A DNA stretch of 64,000 bases from positions 868,001-932,000 of the forward strand of contig NW_020167528.1 in the NCBI RefSeq assembly GCF_001641265.1. Direction: 5' to 3'. Source of the DNA: Pseudogymnoascus destructans. Taxonomy: Eukaryota > Ascomycota > Leotiomycetes > Thelebolales > Thelebolaceae. This document shows positions 33,574 to 42,602 of the stretch, in pieces. The notes under the pieces were generated by a model. The model made no database searches. It saw nothing but the letters and a program-made list of their open reading frames with translations, and had not been told where the DNA came from. A program made the position numbers and the translations under genes. The first letter of the stretch is position 1. Every line of letters begins with the position of its first letter.

Positions 33574-35907
33574 TCACCCTCGCCCGTCCAGCTTAGTCGA
33601 TTTCACTCTCCCGCTCCCCTCTGGACTCCCACTCCCCTCACCACCCTTCTCTTTCCCCCTTCCCACCACCCCCTCCCCATCCCAAACGTCAACCTCCTCA
33701 CACCCCACCGGCACTCTCCACCCCTCCCTCCCCTCACACGTCGCCCACAACACCTCCTTAACCTCGCGTCCAACCTGCTCCACCACATCAACAGCCCATA
33801 TCACATCGAGATGCTCGTACTCCTCTATAATCTTCTGATGCACAACCCTAACATGCGGTTCTCTTCCGCTCGCAAACCGGTGCAATAATCGCCGGCCATC
33901 AACAAGGAGATCAGAGCCCGCGACCCAAAGAGCGAACGGAGGCGCGCGGTGGTCATACCACGCTGTCGACGCCTTGTGGGCGTGGCTTTCACTCCTCTCG
34001 ACATCTTCGACTCCGGACTCTGGGTCAGCGGCAGTAGCAGCGGGAGACGAGCGCTTCTCCTCCTCCACTTTATACTGCGTATCCTCCTCCCTCCACTCCT
34101 CTCTCGTCTGCAAAATACACTTCTGCTTCGCAAAGCAGTCCCTGCCCAACCACCACCTCATCAACTCAGCAGACACATACACCGGACTAAACTGGAACAT
34201 GCGATCCCTCAACCCCCTATCCCACCTATCATCCGACCACCCGAACAAGAAGCTAAACACGCGGTACCCGAGCGCACCATACAGCTTCCCCGGGAGGAGT
34301 GAGTGCATCGTCATCATAAACGGGATAAACGCGTGGATCCCGAAGAACACCCTAAACGCCCCTGGCGAAATAAGCCGCATGAACTTGAAATACATCTTCT
34401 TAATCAACGGCCCCGCATACGCCGCTGGCGCAAGCGCACAAAAGACACTAATCCGCTCCCCCAAATCCGGCCTCTGCTCTTTCGCCAACGCAACGAGCGT
34501 CTGCGTCGTGCCCTGGGAGTGCGCTACTAATCCCAACTTCGGCGCGCCAGTAGCGGAGAGGACGCGTGCGATCAGGGCGGGGAGGTCGAGTACGCCCATT
34601 TGCCGGATATTCCACGCCCACATCCGCGGATCGGAGTAGGAGAGGAGCGTGTGTTGCGGGGAGAAACCGCAGCGGTTGTTGCCGAGCCAGACGTCGTAAC
34701 CGGATTTGCAGAGGTAGAAGGCGAGGGATGCGTCGTCGTTGGTGCAGTAGGCGCCGGCGGACTGGAGGAGGCCGTGGATCATTAGGATGGGGTATTTGGG
34801 CTTTTTCTTTGTCTCTGGGTCCGGGCCGGGGGGAGAGGAGGAGGTGGGGAAGGCGGAGGGTCCGAGGGGGGAGCGGGAGGCGGGGGGGAGGGGGGTGTAT
34901 TCGCTGGGGTCGTAGATGTGCCAGAGGTCGATGAGGAAGCCGTCTTCGGTTTGGACTTTGAATTCTTCCATGTCCAGACCGACGCGGCGCGCGTAGTAGG
35001 CTACGTCGCAGATGAGCGGGTCGGGGCCGCCTTCGGTGGGGGTGAAGCCGTTGTTTTGGCCGGCGTCGGCTTCGTTGTCGTCGCGAACTGTATTGCTTTG
35101 CCGGCGGGCTTTCTTCTTTCTCCATTCTTGCTCTCCTTCCTTTCGGAGGATTGAGCGGCGTTGTTCTTCCTCGTAGAAGGGACGGCGTTTGTTGGGGTTT
35201 TGGAGCTTGAGACGGATCCATATGTGGTTGAACATCAGGGGTATGCTTGTAAACGCTGAGCCCAAGACGATGACGCCTAGAAACACTAGAGAAAGAACCG
35301 CAGACGTGCATCTGAAGACGGCGCATTGGGCATTCCGTAACAGCGAAGGGGGCCCATACAGCGGCAGCGGCGGGAACAAAGAATTCGTCCGACTCGGCGG
35401 CATAGCTTTCGTTAACGACCCCTCCCCTGACCTCTGAACCGACCCCTTCACCTGACTTGGTGATCCATTCGCCGGCGACGCTGACCCGCCCACCCCCTCC
35501 CCATTCTCATCAGAGACCTCCTCCACCTCACCCTCCACCTCACCCTCCACCTCACCCTCCACCTCACCCTCCACCTCACCCTCCAACTCACCCTCCACCA
35601 CCCCCTTCCCCATCCCAACATCAACCTCATCCTTCAACTGATCCAACTTATGCGCCTCCGCCAACGGCACCCCAGGCAACCTCCCCCCATCTGCCGTAAT
35701 AATCACCGGGTTCTGCGGCGTGATCCATTCCGCTTCTACGGCTGCGGCTCCATCATTAGTGCCTTCCGCATCTTGGGGCAGGTGAGACAGCTTCGCGGCT
35801 TGGAGCGCGTACTTGATAGCCGAGACGTGGACGCTCGTGTTTGAGGAGGTGGATTGGACCGAGGGCGTGGACTGTTGACTCCGTGCCCGGGTGGCGGCGA
35901 CGGTCAT
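33574..35907 (-). CDS. Steryl ester hydrolase / acid-lipase family enzyme (Yeh/Tgl1-like)
   Basis: Membrane-anchored alpha/beta-hydrolase predicted to cleave steryl esters or triacylglycerol at lipid droplets or the cell periphery. The intact frame has 777 residues. A likely membrane segment is at about 200-222 (SAVLSLVFLGVIVLGS). The AB-hydrolase-associated lipase region starts at about 300 with EDGFLIDLWH, and the oxyanion strand is MIHGLLQS (about 377). The nucleophile elbow AHSQG has Ser at about 464. The acid is probably Asp670 (LVDGRR) and the base His699 (EYEHLDV); the 29-residue spacing matches gastric-type lipases. The N-terminal region has tandem Gly-Glu-Val-Glu repeats (about 104-130). 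Substrate is inferred from family. Confidence 0.9.
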   Translation of the reverse strand: MTVAATRARSQQSTPSVQSTSSNTSVHVSAIKYALQAAKLSHLPQDAEGTNDGAAAVEAEWITPQNPVIITADGGRLPGVPLAEAHKLDQLKDEVDVGMGKGVVEGELEGEVEGEVEGEVEGEVEGEVEEVSDENGEGVGGSASPANGSPSQVKGSVQRSGEGSLTKAMPPSRTNSLFPPLPLYGPPSLLRNAQCAVFRCTSAVLSLVFLGVIVLGSAFTSIPLMFNHIWIRLKLQNPNKRRPFYEEEQRRSILRKEGEQEWRKKKARRQSNTVRDDNEADAGQNNGFTPTEGGPDPLICDVAYYARRVGLDMEEFKVQTEDGFLIDLWHIYDPSEYTPLPPASRSPLGPSAFPTSSSPPGPDPETKKKPKYPILMIHGLLQSAGAYCTNDDASLAFYLCKSGYDVWLGNNRCGFSPQHTLLSYSDPRMWAWNIRQMGVLDLPALIARVLSATGAPKLGLVAHSQGTTQTLVALAKEQRPDLGERISVFCALAPAAYAGPLIKKMYFKFMRLISPGAFRVFFGIHAFIPFMMTMHSLLPGKLYGALGYRVFSFLFGWSDDRWDRGLRDRMFQFSPVYVSAELMRWWLGRDCFAKQKCILQTREEWREEDTQYKVEEEKRSSPAATAADPESGVEDVERSESHAHKASTAWYDHRAPPFALWVAGSDLLVDGRRLLHRFASGREPHVRVVHQKIIEEYEHLDVIWAVDVVEQVGREVKEVLWATCEGREGWRVPVGCEEVDVWDGEGVVGRGKEKGGEGSGSPEGSGRVKSTKLDGRG

Positions 35908-35911
35908 AGTA

Positions 35912-35943
35912 GGTTAATAGAGGCCACGGTTAATAGAGGCCAC
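35912..35943. repeat. Perfect 16-bp tandem duplication at the lipase start
   Basis: GGTTAATAGAGGCCAC occurs twice head-to-tail, starting 5 bp upstream of the lipase ATG. GGTTAATAG also occurs in the inverted repeats of the neighbouring Tc1-like element. Confidence 0.9.
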
Positions 35944-36017
35944 CCGCCGATTGTGGGAATGGTGATGCGTCGTGGGCGCGGGGGTCGCGATTGAGGGGTA
36001 ACCGGGTATGGAGCGTA

Positions 36018-37347
36018 CACTGCTATTAACCGAATTCCAATTTGACGCGTAAATCCCGTCGCGTAACCCACCCCTCCTTGTACAACAACCATAATTATGC
36101 CACCAACTCGGAGGGCTTTGGCTCCAATCGATGGGAATCGAATCGACAGCCCGGTGGCCAATTAAGCCCATACTAACGCGGGCAGATTATTAGGAGGCAG
36201 TTAGAGGGTGCAACACCTACTAAGATTGCACACGACCTAAACCTTGACCGAAGCACTATACGATATACAATTGCAGTTGACCTAATACGCACAGAAGGCA
36301 AGAGCCTACCCCGTACACCACGGGGAAAGTCATACATAGAAGCAGAGCAACGCCTTATACTCCGCCCCTAAAAGCCCCCCTAAACCATGATCTTCGTGTT
36401 CTTCTTTGTACTGTAGGTTTGGATCATCTCCCGCTGCCACTTCTAAGCAGGTGTGCGGAAACACCACTCGCTCCTATTACCCCGCCTCTGCTTAACAGAG
36501 CACTCACTCCACACAACTTGACCCCAATCCTCTGCCGTCTAATTCCTCCATACTAAACACCATGCAAGCCGTTTAGCTGCATGTATTAGCAGTAGAAAGG
36601 ACGACGCTTTGCACGCTAATTGCCTATGCCTGCTTCTTGTAGTATCCTCTTTATAGTTGATGTTGAGCAAGCAACATTACAAGCATCCTTCACTTCTTGG
36701 TATGTATCCTTTGGGTTTAGGCATACGTGGAAGGCTAGAGCAATTTATACCTCATAGACCGTGACTTTAAGTCAAAGAAGTTTAGATATACTACAAACTC
36801 ATACCTTGAGGTTCTAGAAGCAGAACTCATCCCTATTTTTAAGCCTCTTGACTCTAGCTACTCATTTATGCAAGATAATGCTCCTATCTATACTACGGGC
36901 AAGGTTACAGATTTACTTGAGGAGCATCTGATTACTACACTCTATAGGTAGCCGCCCTACTCCTAACCTCAACCTCATTGAGCACATTTAGTAGCACTTA
37001 AAAACCTAGGTGTGTGAGATGTTCCCTGAAATTGCAAAGGATAAATCAAACTTAGAACATGCAAGGTAGCATCTAGAATCATGTTTGCAAGCAGCATAGG
37101 ACACATTAGACAAGTCATTGTTTGATAAATTGTATGAGAGTTGCCGAGTAGAATTGAGGCGTGCATTTAAGCAGACGGGTAGCATACAAAATACTAGAAT
37201 ACTCATTTTTATACTATATACTATTATTCTAATTACAATGGATCCCTTTTTACATCTATCACTCTAAAATTGCATATGTTACGAGCAAATCAATTATCTA
37301 CGTTCGGTGGCTTCGCGGGTGGTTTTGCGATTCGGTTAATAGCAGTG
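36018..37347 (+). mobile_element. Decayed Tc1-like DNA transposon
   Basis: Inverted repeats CACTGCTATTAACCGAAT (36018-36035) and ATTCGGTTAATAGCAGTG (37330-37347) bound a 1,330-bp element. Left flank ends in TA; the right flank does not, so the target duplication is lost or my boundary is off by a few bases. The interior is a Tc1-like transposase in ruins (separate entry). Confidence 0.8.
36180..37165 (+). pseudogene. Tc1-like transposase pseudogene with RIP-like stops
   Basis: Near 36190-36350 a helix-turn-helix stretch can be read (ATPTKIAHDLNLDRSTIRYT). Near 36865-36995 the DDE region reads FMQDNAPIYTT and PPYSPNLNLIEHI. The latter runs straight into TAG TAG and another TAG 15 bp later, where Trp or Gln is expected. 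A central part (36370-36720) does not match in order and may be rearranged. Clustered TAG codons at Trp/Gln positions fit C-to-T changes of RIP. Confidence 0.8.
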
Positions 37348-38009
37348 GGTGGTCGGTGACTGTACAGCACAGTGCTCAAATCGTCCCGATACAGAAATCA
37401 ACGCGATGCAACAATTCTAGCGAGTGTATATAGATAAAATAACGAGTAATGTCATTGGAGAATCCATGCATCCCTGCACGAAGGGGTATCAGAATGTTGG
37501 AGGCGGGTAGAAACCGAAAATGGGAAGAGAGATACTTTAACACGACGACTAGGGATTGGATTGGATTGGATTGGATTGGGATGGGGTTCATGTGCAACTG
37601 TCCCATTTTGAGGAGAGTAGAGAGGATGAAGTAGATGTCGGCGAAACTGGACGATGTCTGAGGTGGCATGCACCGGCAGCATGAGAAGAGCATGGCCAGC
37701 GATGAGGAAGGCAAGGAAGGTCAGGAAGGTCCTGTATGAGTTGGCAACGCATGGCATCTAAGTAAGGAGAGTAAGGAGCGATGGAGTTCAGCGACTGAAC
37801 AAACTCCCAAAAGCAAAACAAAGTTAAAACCCGCCTTTTTACCACCTTGGATTCTTTTATAATTAACCTTATCTTACCCCCCCTTCCGTACCTGAAAAAA
37901 ATGTCCAAACCCGCCCGCCGCCGCCAAACCAAAACGCACCACCACCCCCCTGCCAGCCTCACCTTGTCGCCCCTCCTCCCTCAACCACCAACGCCAACAA
38001 TTCCGCGAA
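37348..38009. other. Intergenic upstream of threonine aldolase
   Basis: Contains five tandem GGATT units at 37553-37578 and otherwise nothing recognisable. ORFs here lack domains. Confidence 0.45.
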
Positions 38010-39312
38010 ATGCTCTCGCGACCACAACGGCTCACGCGCGCCATTGCGCGGCAGCAGATATGTAGACGGCTTGGTGGTAAGCTCCTTACCCACCCTTACT
38101 ACTTTCAGACATCAGACACAATTGAAGTAACCAACGCCTCCCAGCAACAGCCGCAGACAGGGCGCTCACACGACCCCTCTCAACAACCACCCCCCTCCTC
38201 ACCTCTACCCCTCCCCCCCCCCAACAACCTGGACCTCCCCCTACCCCTCCTCCACCGACTTCCGCTCCGACGTCGTCACCAGCCCCACCGCCTCCATGCT
38301 GCACGCCATCGGCAGCGCAACCCTCCTCGACGACGTCTTCTGTGAGGACCCCTCCACCATCTCCCTCGAGACCCGCCTCGCCTCCCTCACCGGCCACGAA
38401 TCCGCTCTCCTCGTCCTCTCCGGCACAATGGGTAACCAGCTCGCCCTGCGCGCTCTCCTGACCCAGCCGCCGCACGCGGTGTTGTGCGACGATCGCGCGC
38501 ATATACTGGAGTGGGAGGCGGGGGGTGTGGCGAGTTTAAGCGGTGCGCTTGTGCAGGGGGTTGTGGCGGGGAATGGGAGGTACTTGACGCTGGAGGATGT
38601 GCAGAGGAAGGTTGTGTTGTCGGATGATGTGCATGCGTGTCCCACGCGGGTGATCTCCTTGGAAAACACCTTGGGGGGTTCCATAATGCCACTGGAGGAG
38701 ACGAAACGGATAGCGGAATGGGCGAGGGGGGAGGGGATATTGATGCACCTTGATGGTGCGAGATTGTGGGAGGCTGTTGTGGCGGGTGCGGGGGGGTTGG
38801 AGGAGTATACGAGGTGTTTTGATACGGTGAGTTTGTGTTTTAGTAAGGGGCTTGGGGCGCCGATCGGGAGTGTGCTTGTGGGCAGTAAGGAGGTGGTTAG
38901 GCGCGCCCGCTGGGTACGCAAGAGTATCGGCGGCGGCCTCCGCCAGAGCGGTGTCGTGGCAGCAGCTGCGCGGATTGGGGTTGAAGAAACCTTCCTAGGG
39001 GGGAAGTTGAAGAGGGGTCAGGAGATGGCGAAGAGAGTAGGAGAGATGTGGGAAAGCAAGGGGGGGAAGCTGGAGAGAGAGGTAGAGACGAATATGGTGT
39101 GGCTCGATCTGGAGGCGGCGGGGGTGGGGGAGGAGGAGTGGGTGCAAGCGGCGGGGAGGAGGGGGGTTAAGGTGGGAGGGGGAGGGTGGTGGTGCATTAT
39201 CAGATTACGGGGGAGGCGGTGGGGGAGTTGGGGGAGGCGATGGGAGAGGTGCTTGGGGGGGGAAGGGGGGGAGGGGGGGAGAAGAAGGTTGGGTTTAAGA
39301 GTTATGGGTGAG
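38010..39312 (+). CDS. GLY1: Low-specificity L-threonine aldolase, with apparent frame breaks
   Basis: PLP-dependent enzyme cleaving L-threonine (or allo-threonine) to glycine and acetaldehyde. The body (38260-39160) is clear: STDFRSDVVTSPTASMLHAI, TGHESALLVLSGTMGNQLAL, LENTLGGSIMPLEE and HLDGARLW, with the PLP lysine in SLCFSKGLGAPIGS. A start at 38010 followed by an intron at 38077 (GTAAGC) is plausible, but no acceptor keeps frame into the body without a shift near the C10 run at 38213-38222. At the far end the family C-terminus (GRVVVHYQI, then GFKSYG-stop ending at about 39312) lies in another frame after G-rich sequence near 39170-39190. Without a shift the frame runs on to 39396. Either the assembly is wrong at homopolymers or the gene is broken. 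Confidence 0.75.
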
Positions 39313-39417
39313 GGAGAGGGGGAGGAGGGGGAGTTGTGGGTGAAAGAGGGGGTAGAAGGTGAAAGAGATGTATCTGCCATATATAATGCGGTATAAAAAG
39401 AGCTACAGAGCCTTGGG

Positions 39418-39545
39418 AAATATATATATATACAGCCTTACAACACCCTCTCCTTCATCTTCGGGACAGCCTTTTAACCCTCTCCTCCATCTTCGGGACA
39501 GCCCTACAACCCTCTCCTCCATCTTCGGGACAGCCTTACGACAAA
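39418..39545. repeat. 35-bp tandem repeat after threonine aldolase
   Basis: Three imperfect copies of a unit containing CCCTCTCCTCCATCTTCGGG followed by ACAGCC, in the 3' flank of the threonine aldolase gene. Confidence 0.85.
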
Positions 39546-40222
39546 CCCACCCTCTCAGCCGTGCAGTGGCTTATAACCCGATCAACCCACCGCAGTGAAC
39601 ATCTCTCACGGCAGCCCAGCCCAGCATCTCCAGTTCCGATAGACAGGCTGTGCTGCGGTACGGCGTTTGTGATGGGTAGGTCAGGATGTTGGGTGGTGGG
39701 TGATGGTGGCGCAGCAGCGGAAGGGGGATGTTGTACTGTAGGAGGACGGTGAGAGGTGAGCTATATCTCCGAGGGAGCGTTGAATGAGGCGTCTCTACGA
39801 GGGTTCTCTATGGAGTAACGTACGTACAAACACTCTGACCACAAAACACCAGACCAGTACCATACGTACGTACAAACACTCTAACTTACCACAAAACACC
39901 AGACCAGTACGAGTACCACACAAGGCTCCCCACCTATCCCTCCACACCACCATATCACTTTCTTGGCTGCTTAGGCTCCGTCACTGACCTACCACAACAC
40001 CAACAGCAACCACTAACCACTAAATCGCCAGTTCCCCCCCCAACCCCCCCCAACCCCCCCCCAACCCCCCCCACCCCCAAACACTAGGTATCGTCTCATA
40101 TCACATACATCTCCTCATCGAGACTTTTATATACCCCGTCGTTTCATCTCACAAACTCGCGTTATCAACGACTTCACATCCAATTCACCCTCCTGCATCT
40201 CATTCCCCACCCCCACGCTTTG
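39546..40222. other. Intergenic upstream of the stomatin-like gene
   Basis: Includes a roughly 50-bp direct duplication at 39819-39914 (ACGTACAAACACTCT..CCACAAAACACCAGACCAGT) and C-runs at 40036-40075. No gene is supported. Confidence 0.5.
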
Positions 40223-41496
40223 ATGAATCCAACCACCACAAACATGTCCGACAACACCACCTCCTCCGCCGCCCCCCTCGCCCCCCTCCCCCCCCCACCT
40301 CCATCGCCAAGCCCTCCCAAAACGGCACCGACAGCGGCTACCAACGCCCCGCCAACATCGGCGGCGCCCGCAGCGAGGGCCGGCTGATCAACGTCGAGCC
40401 TCCCCGCCGCGAAGACCTGCAACCGAGCTATGCGCAGAACCTGGTCGGCGAGAGCGAGCAGGGCACGCACGGGTGGTACGGGTCGATGATCAACACGCTC
40501 GGGAACTGCATTGGCACGTTCGGCGCGATTCCGTGCTGTATTATCTGCCCGAACCCGTATAAGCCGGTGTCGCAGGGGAATGTGGGGTTGGTGACGAAGT
40601 TTGGGAGGTTTTATCGCGCGGTTGATCCGGGGTTGGTGAAGATTAATCCGTTGAGTGAGAGGTTGATTCAGGTGGATGTTAAGATTCAGATTGTCGGTAC
40701 GTCTCTCCCCCTTCCTCCTCCCTCCTCCCTCCTCCCTCCTCCCTTCAAACAAAGGGATTTCAGATTCCCACCCTACAATGCTAGGATTCTTGGATACAGA
40801 CTTATTAACCCTACCCCCACAGAGGTCCCCAAACAAGTCTGCATGACCAAAGACAACGTAACCCTCCACCTCACCTCCGTAATCTACTACCACATCACCT
40901 CCCCCCACAAAGCGGCCTTCGGCATCTCCAACGTCCGCCAAGCCCTCATCGAGCGCACCCAAACCACCCTCCGCCACGTCGTCGGCGCCCGCGTCCTCCA
41001 GGACGTCATCGAGCGCCGCGAAGAGATCGCCCAGTCCATCGGCGAGATCATCGAGGATGTCGCCGCCGGCTGGGGCGTCAAGGTCGAGAGTATGTTGATT
41101 AAGGATATGATTTTCTCCAACGAGCTGCAGGATTCGCTGTCGATGGCCGCGCAGTCGAAGCGTATTGGAGAGTCGAAGGTCATTGCTGCGCGCGCGGAAG
41201 TCGAGTCCGCGAAACTCATGCGCCAGGCTGCTGACATCCTGTCCTCCGCCCCCGCAATGCAGATCAGATACCTGGAGGCTATGCAAGCCATGGCCAAGAG
41301 CGCGAATAGCAAGGTCATCTTCCTGCCTGGTCCCGCGAACGTGGCATCCCAGATGGCGATGGCGGATAGTGTGGGGGAGGGGTCGGTGGCGAATGGGGGG
41401 AAGAGGATTGTGGAGGGAGTGGAGACCAGCGACTTTGGAGGTGCGGACCCGCACTTTTCTCAGGCTATTAGGGCGGATGTTATTGAGCATATGTGA
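40223..41496 (+). CDS. Stomatin/SPFH-family membrane scaffold protein, with N-terminal frame break
   Basis: Stomatin-type SPFH protein, expected to oligomerise in cholesterol/ergosterol-rich membrane. An intron at 40697-40822 (GTACGT..CCACAG) splits a Glu codon. A hydrophobic/Cys hairpin CIGTFGAIPCCIICPNPYK precedes the SPFH domain, which starts GNVGLVTKFGRFYRAVDPGL and continues with TLRHVVGARVLQDVIERREE and an AARAEVESAKLMRQAA coiled region. The C-terminus, APAMQIRYLEAM..NSKVIFLPG, is typical. The likely ATG (40223 or 40244) is in another frame from the body; the shift must fall near the C9 run at 40288-40296, and no GT donor lies between. Otherwise the first in-frame ATG is 40486, which would cut into the conserved N-terminus. 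Confidence 0.85.
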
Positions 41497-42602
41497 GGAC
41501 GTGCTAACGAAGGGGGTGGTTTAGCTTGGTCTACTTGAGCTCTATTGCCTAACGGTGATGATGCCATCCCCCTCGACGACGTCTGCGACTGGTGGGATGG
41601 ATGGTGGGTGGGGGTAATGAGAGGATGAAACGACGAATGGTGGGAGGTAATTGGTTTTATGGACGGCGAGTTGTACGGAATGAGTGGATGGACGGATACC
41701 CCCTCGGTCATTTTTTGTTATCGAAGTATACCGCGCTGCTATTACCCAACGACGGAGACAGAGCGTAGGAGACGAGAGCCGCGCGCAATGATACCACCTT
41801 CCTTGTCTTTATACCAACGTTGTTATCTATTGCCGGGACGTTAAATGTGATCAGATGTGCGAAGCTGTTATCGGATGAAATTCCCCGTTCTCCGGAAAAG
41901 TGATAAAGAACCCATCCCATCCCCCCATACAAAACCATCCCCATCCGCCCCCCACCTCAAGACGCCTCAAAGAGGTCTAGGCAATTCGAAACACCCTCCC
42001 CGCAGAGTGCGTTTTGCATCTATACCTTACCGCTTGACCATGAGGCCAGGCGGCTGTTTGGGGGATCGGGATCCTGCTGACAAAGCCAGGCACAGTGGAT
42101 GACACGCTAAGACGTTGGGGCCCTGGCGCAAACAGTGGGATCTGACGGGTTGGGTGGGCTGAGTGGGCTGAGTGGGCTGAGTGGGCTGGTGGGTGGTGGG
42201 TGATGTGTAAGTTAGGTGCTGAGCTAAAACGTTGACGACGGCTGTGTTGTTGGAGGAGAGTGGGATTTCGATCTTTCTTTCTCTCACTACTCTTACGTCT
42301 CGATATTCGCATCTTCCATCCTGTTTACGACGTTTACGAGGTTATAGGCTTGAGCAGTACAGCATCGAAGGACGGGCGCATAAGTTACGTATTGGACCCT
42401 GCGACGCACGATAAGAGAGTGGAGAGGAAACGTAGCGCATCTCTGCCTTGGGCCCGCACCTCCCACAGCAGCAGCATTTGTCGCGCGAATTCTTGAGATC
42501 GAGAAAGAGAAAGCGCATTCACTGTACGGAGGTTACAGGCTTCGCCACCTGTGCGCATATCTATCTACAACCGGAACGGGAAAGTCACCACACAAACAGA
42601 AG
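41497..42602. other. Intergenic between stomatin-like gene and Zn2Cys6 regulator
   Basis: Contains four tandem GAGTGGGCT units at 42155-42190. A tRNA-like stretch near 41960-42045 was considered and rejected. Probably holds the regulator's promoter and 5' leader. Confidence 0.5.

Noticed and set aside
41960..42060. tRNA-like sequence on the minus strand (GGTCAAGCGGTAAGG with a distant TTTCGAAT)
   Set aside because: A- and B-box-like words and a short acceptor pairing exist, but no anticodon loop with T33 and no proper T stem can be drawn.
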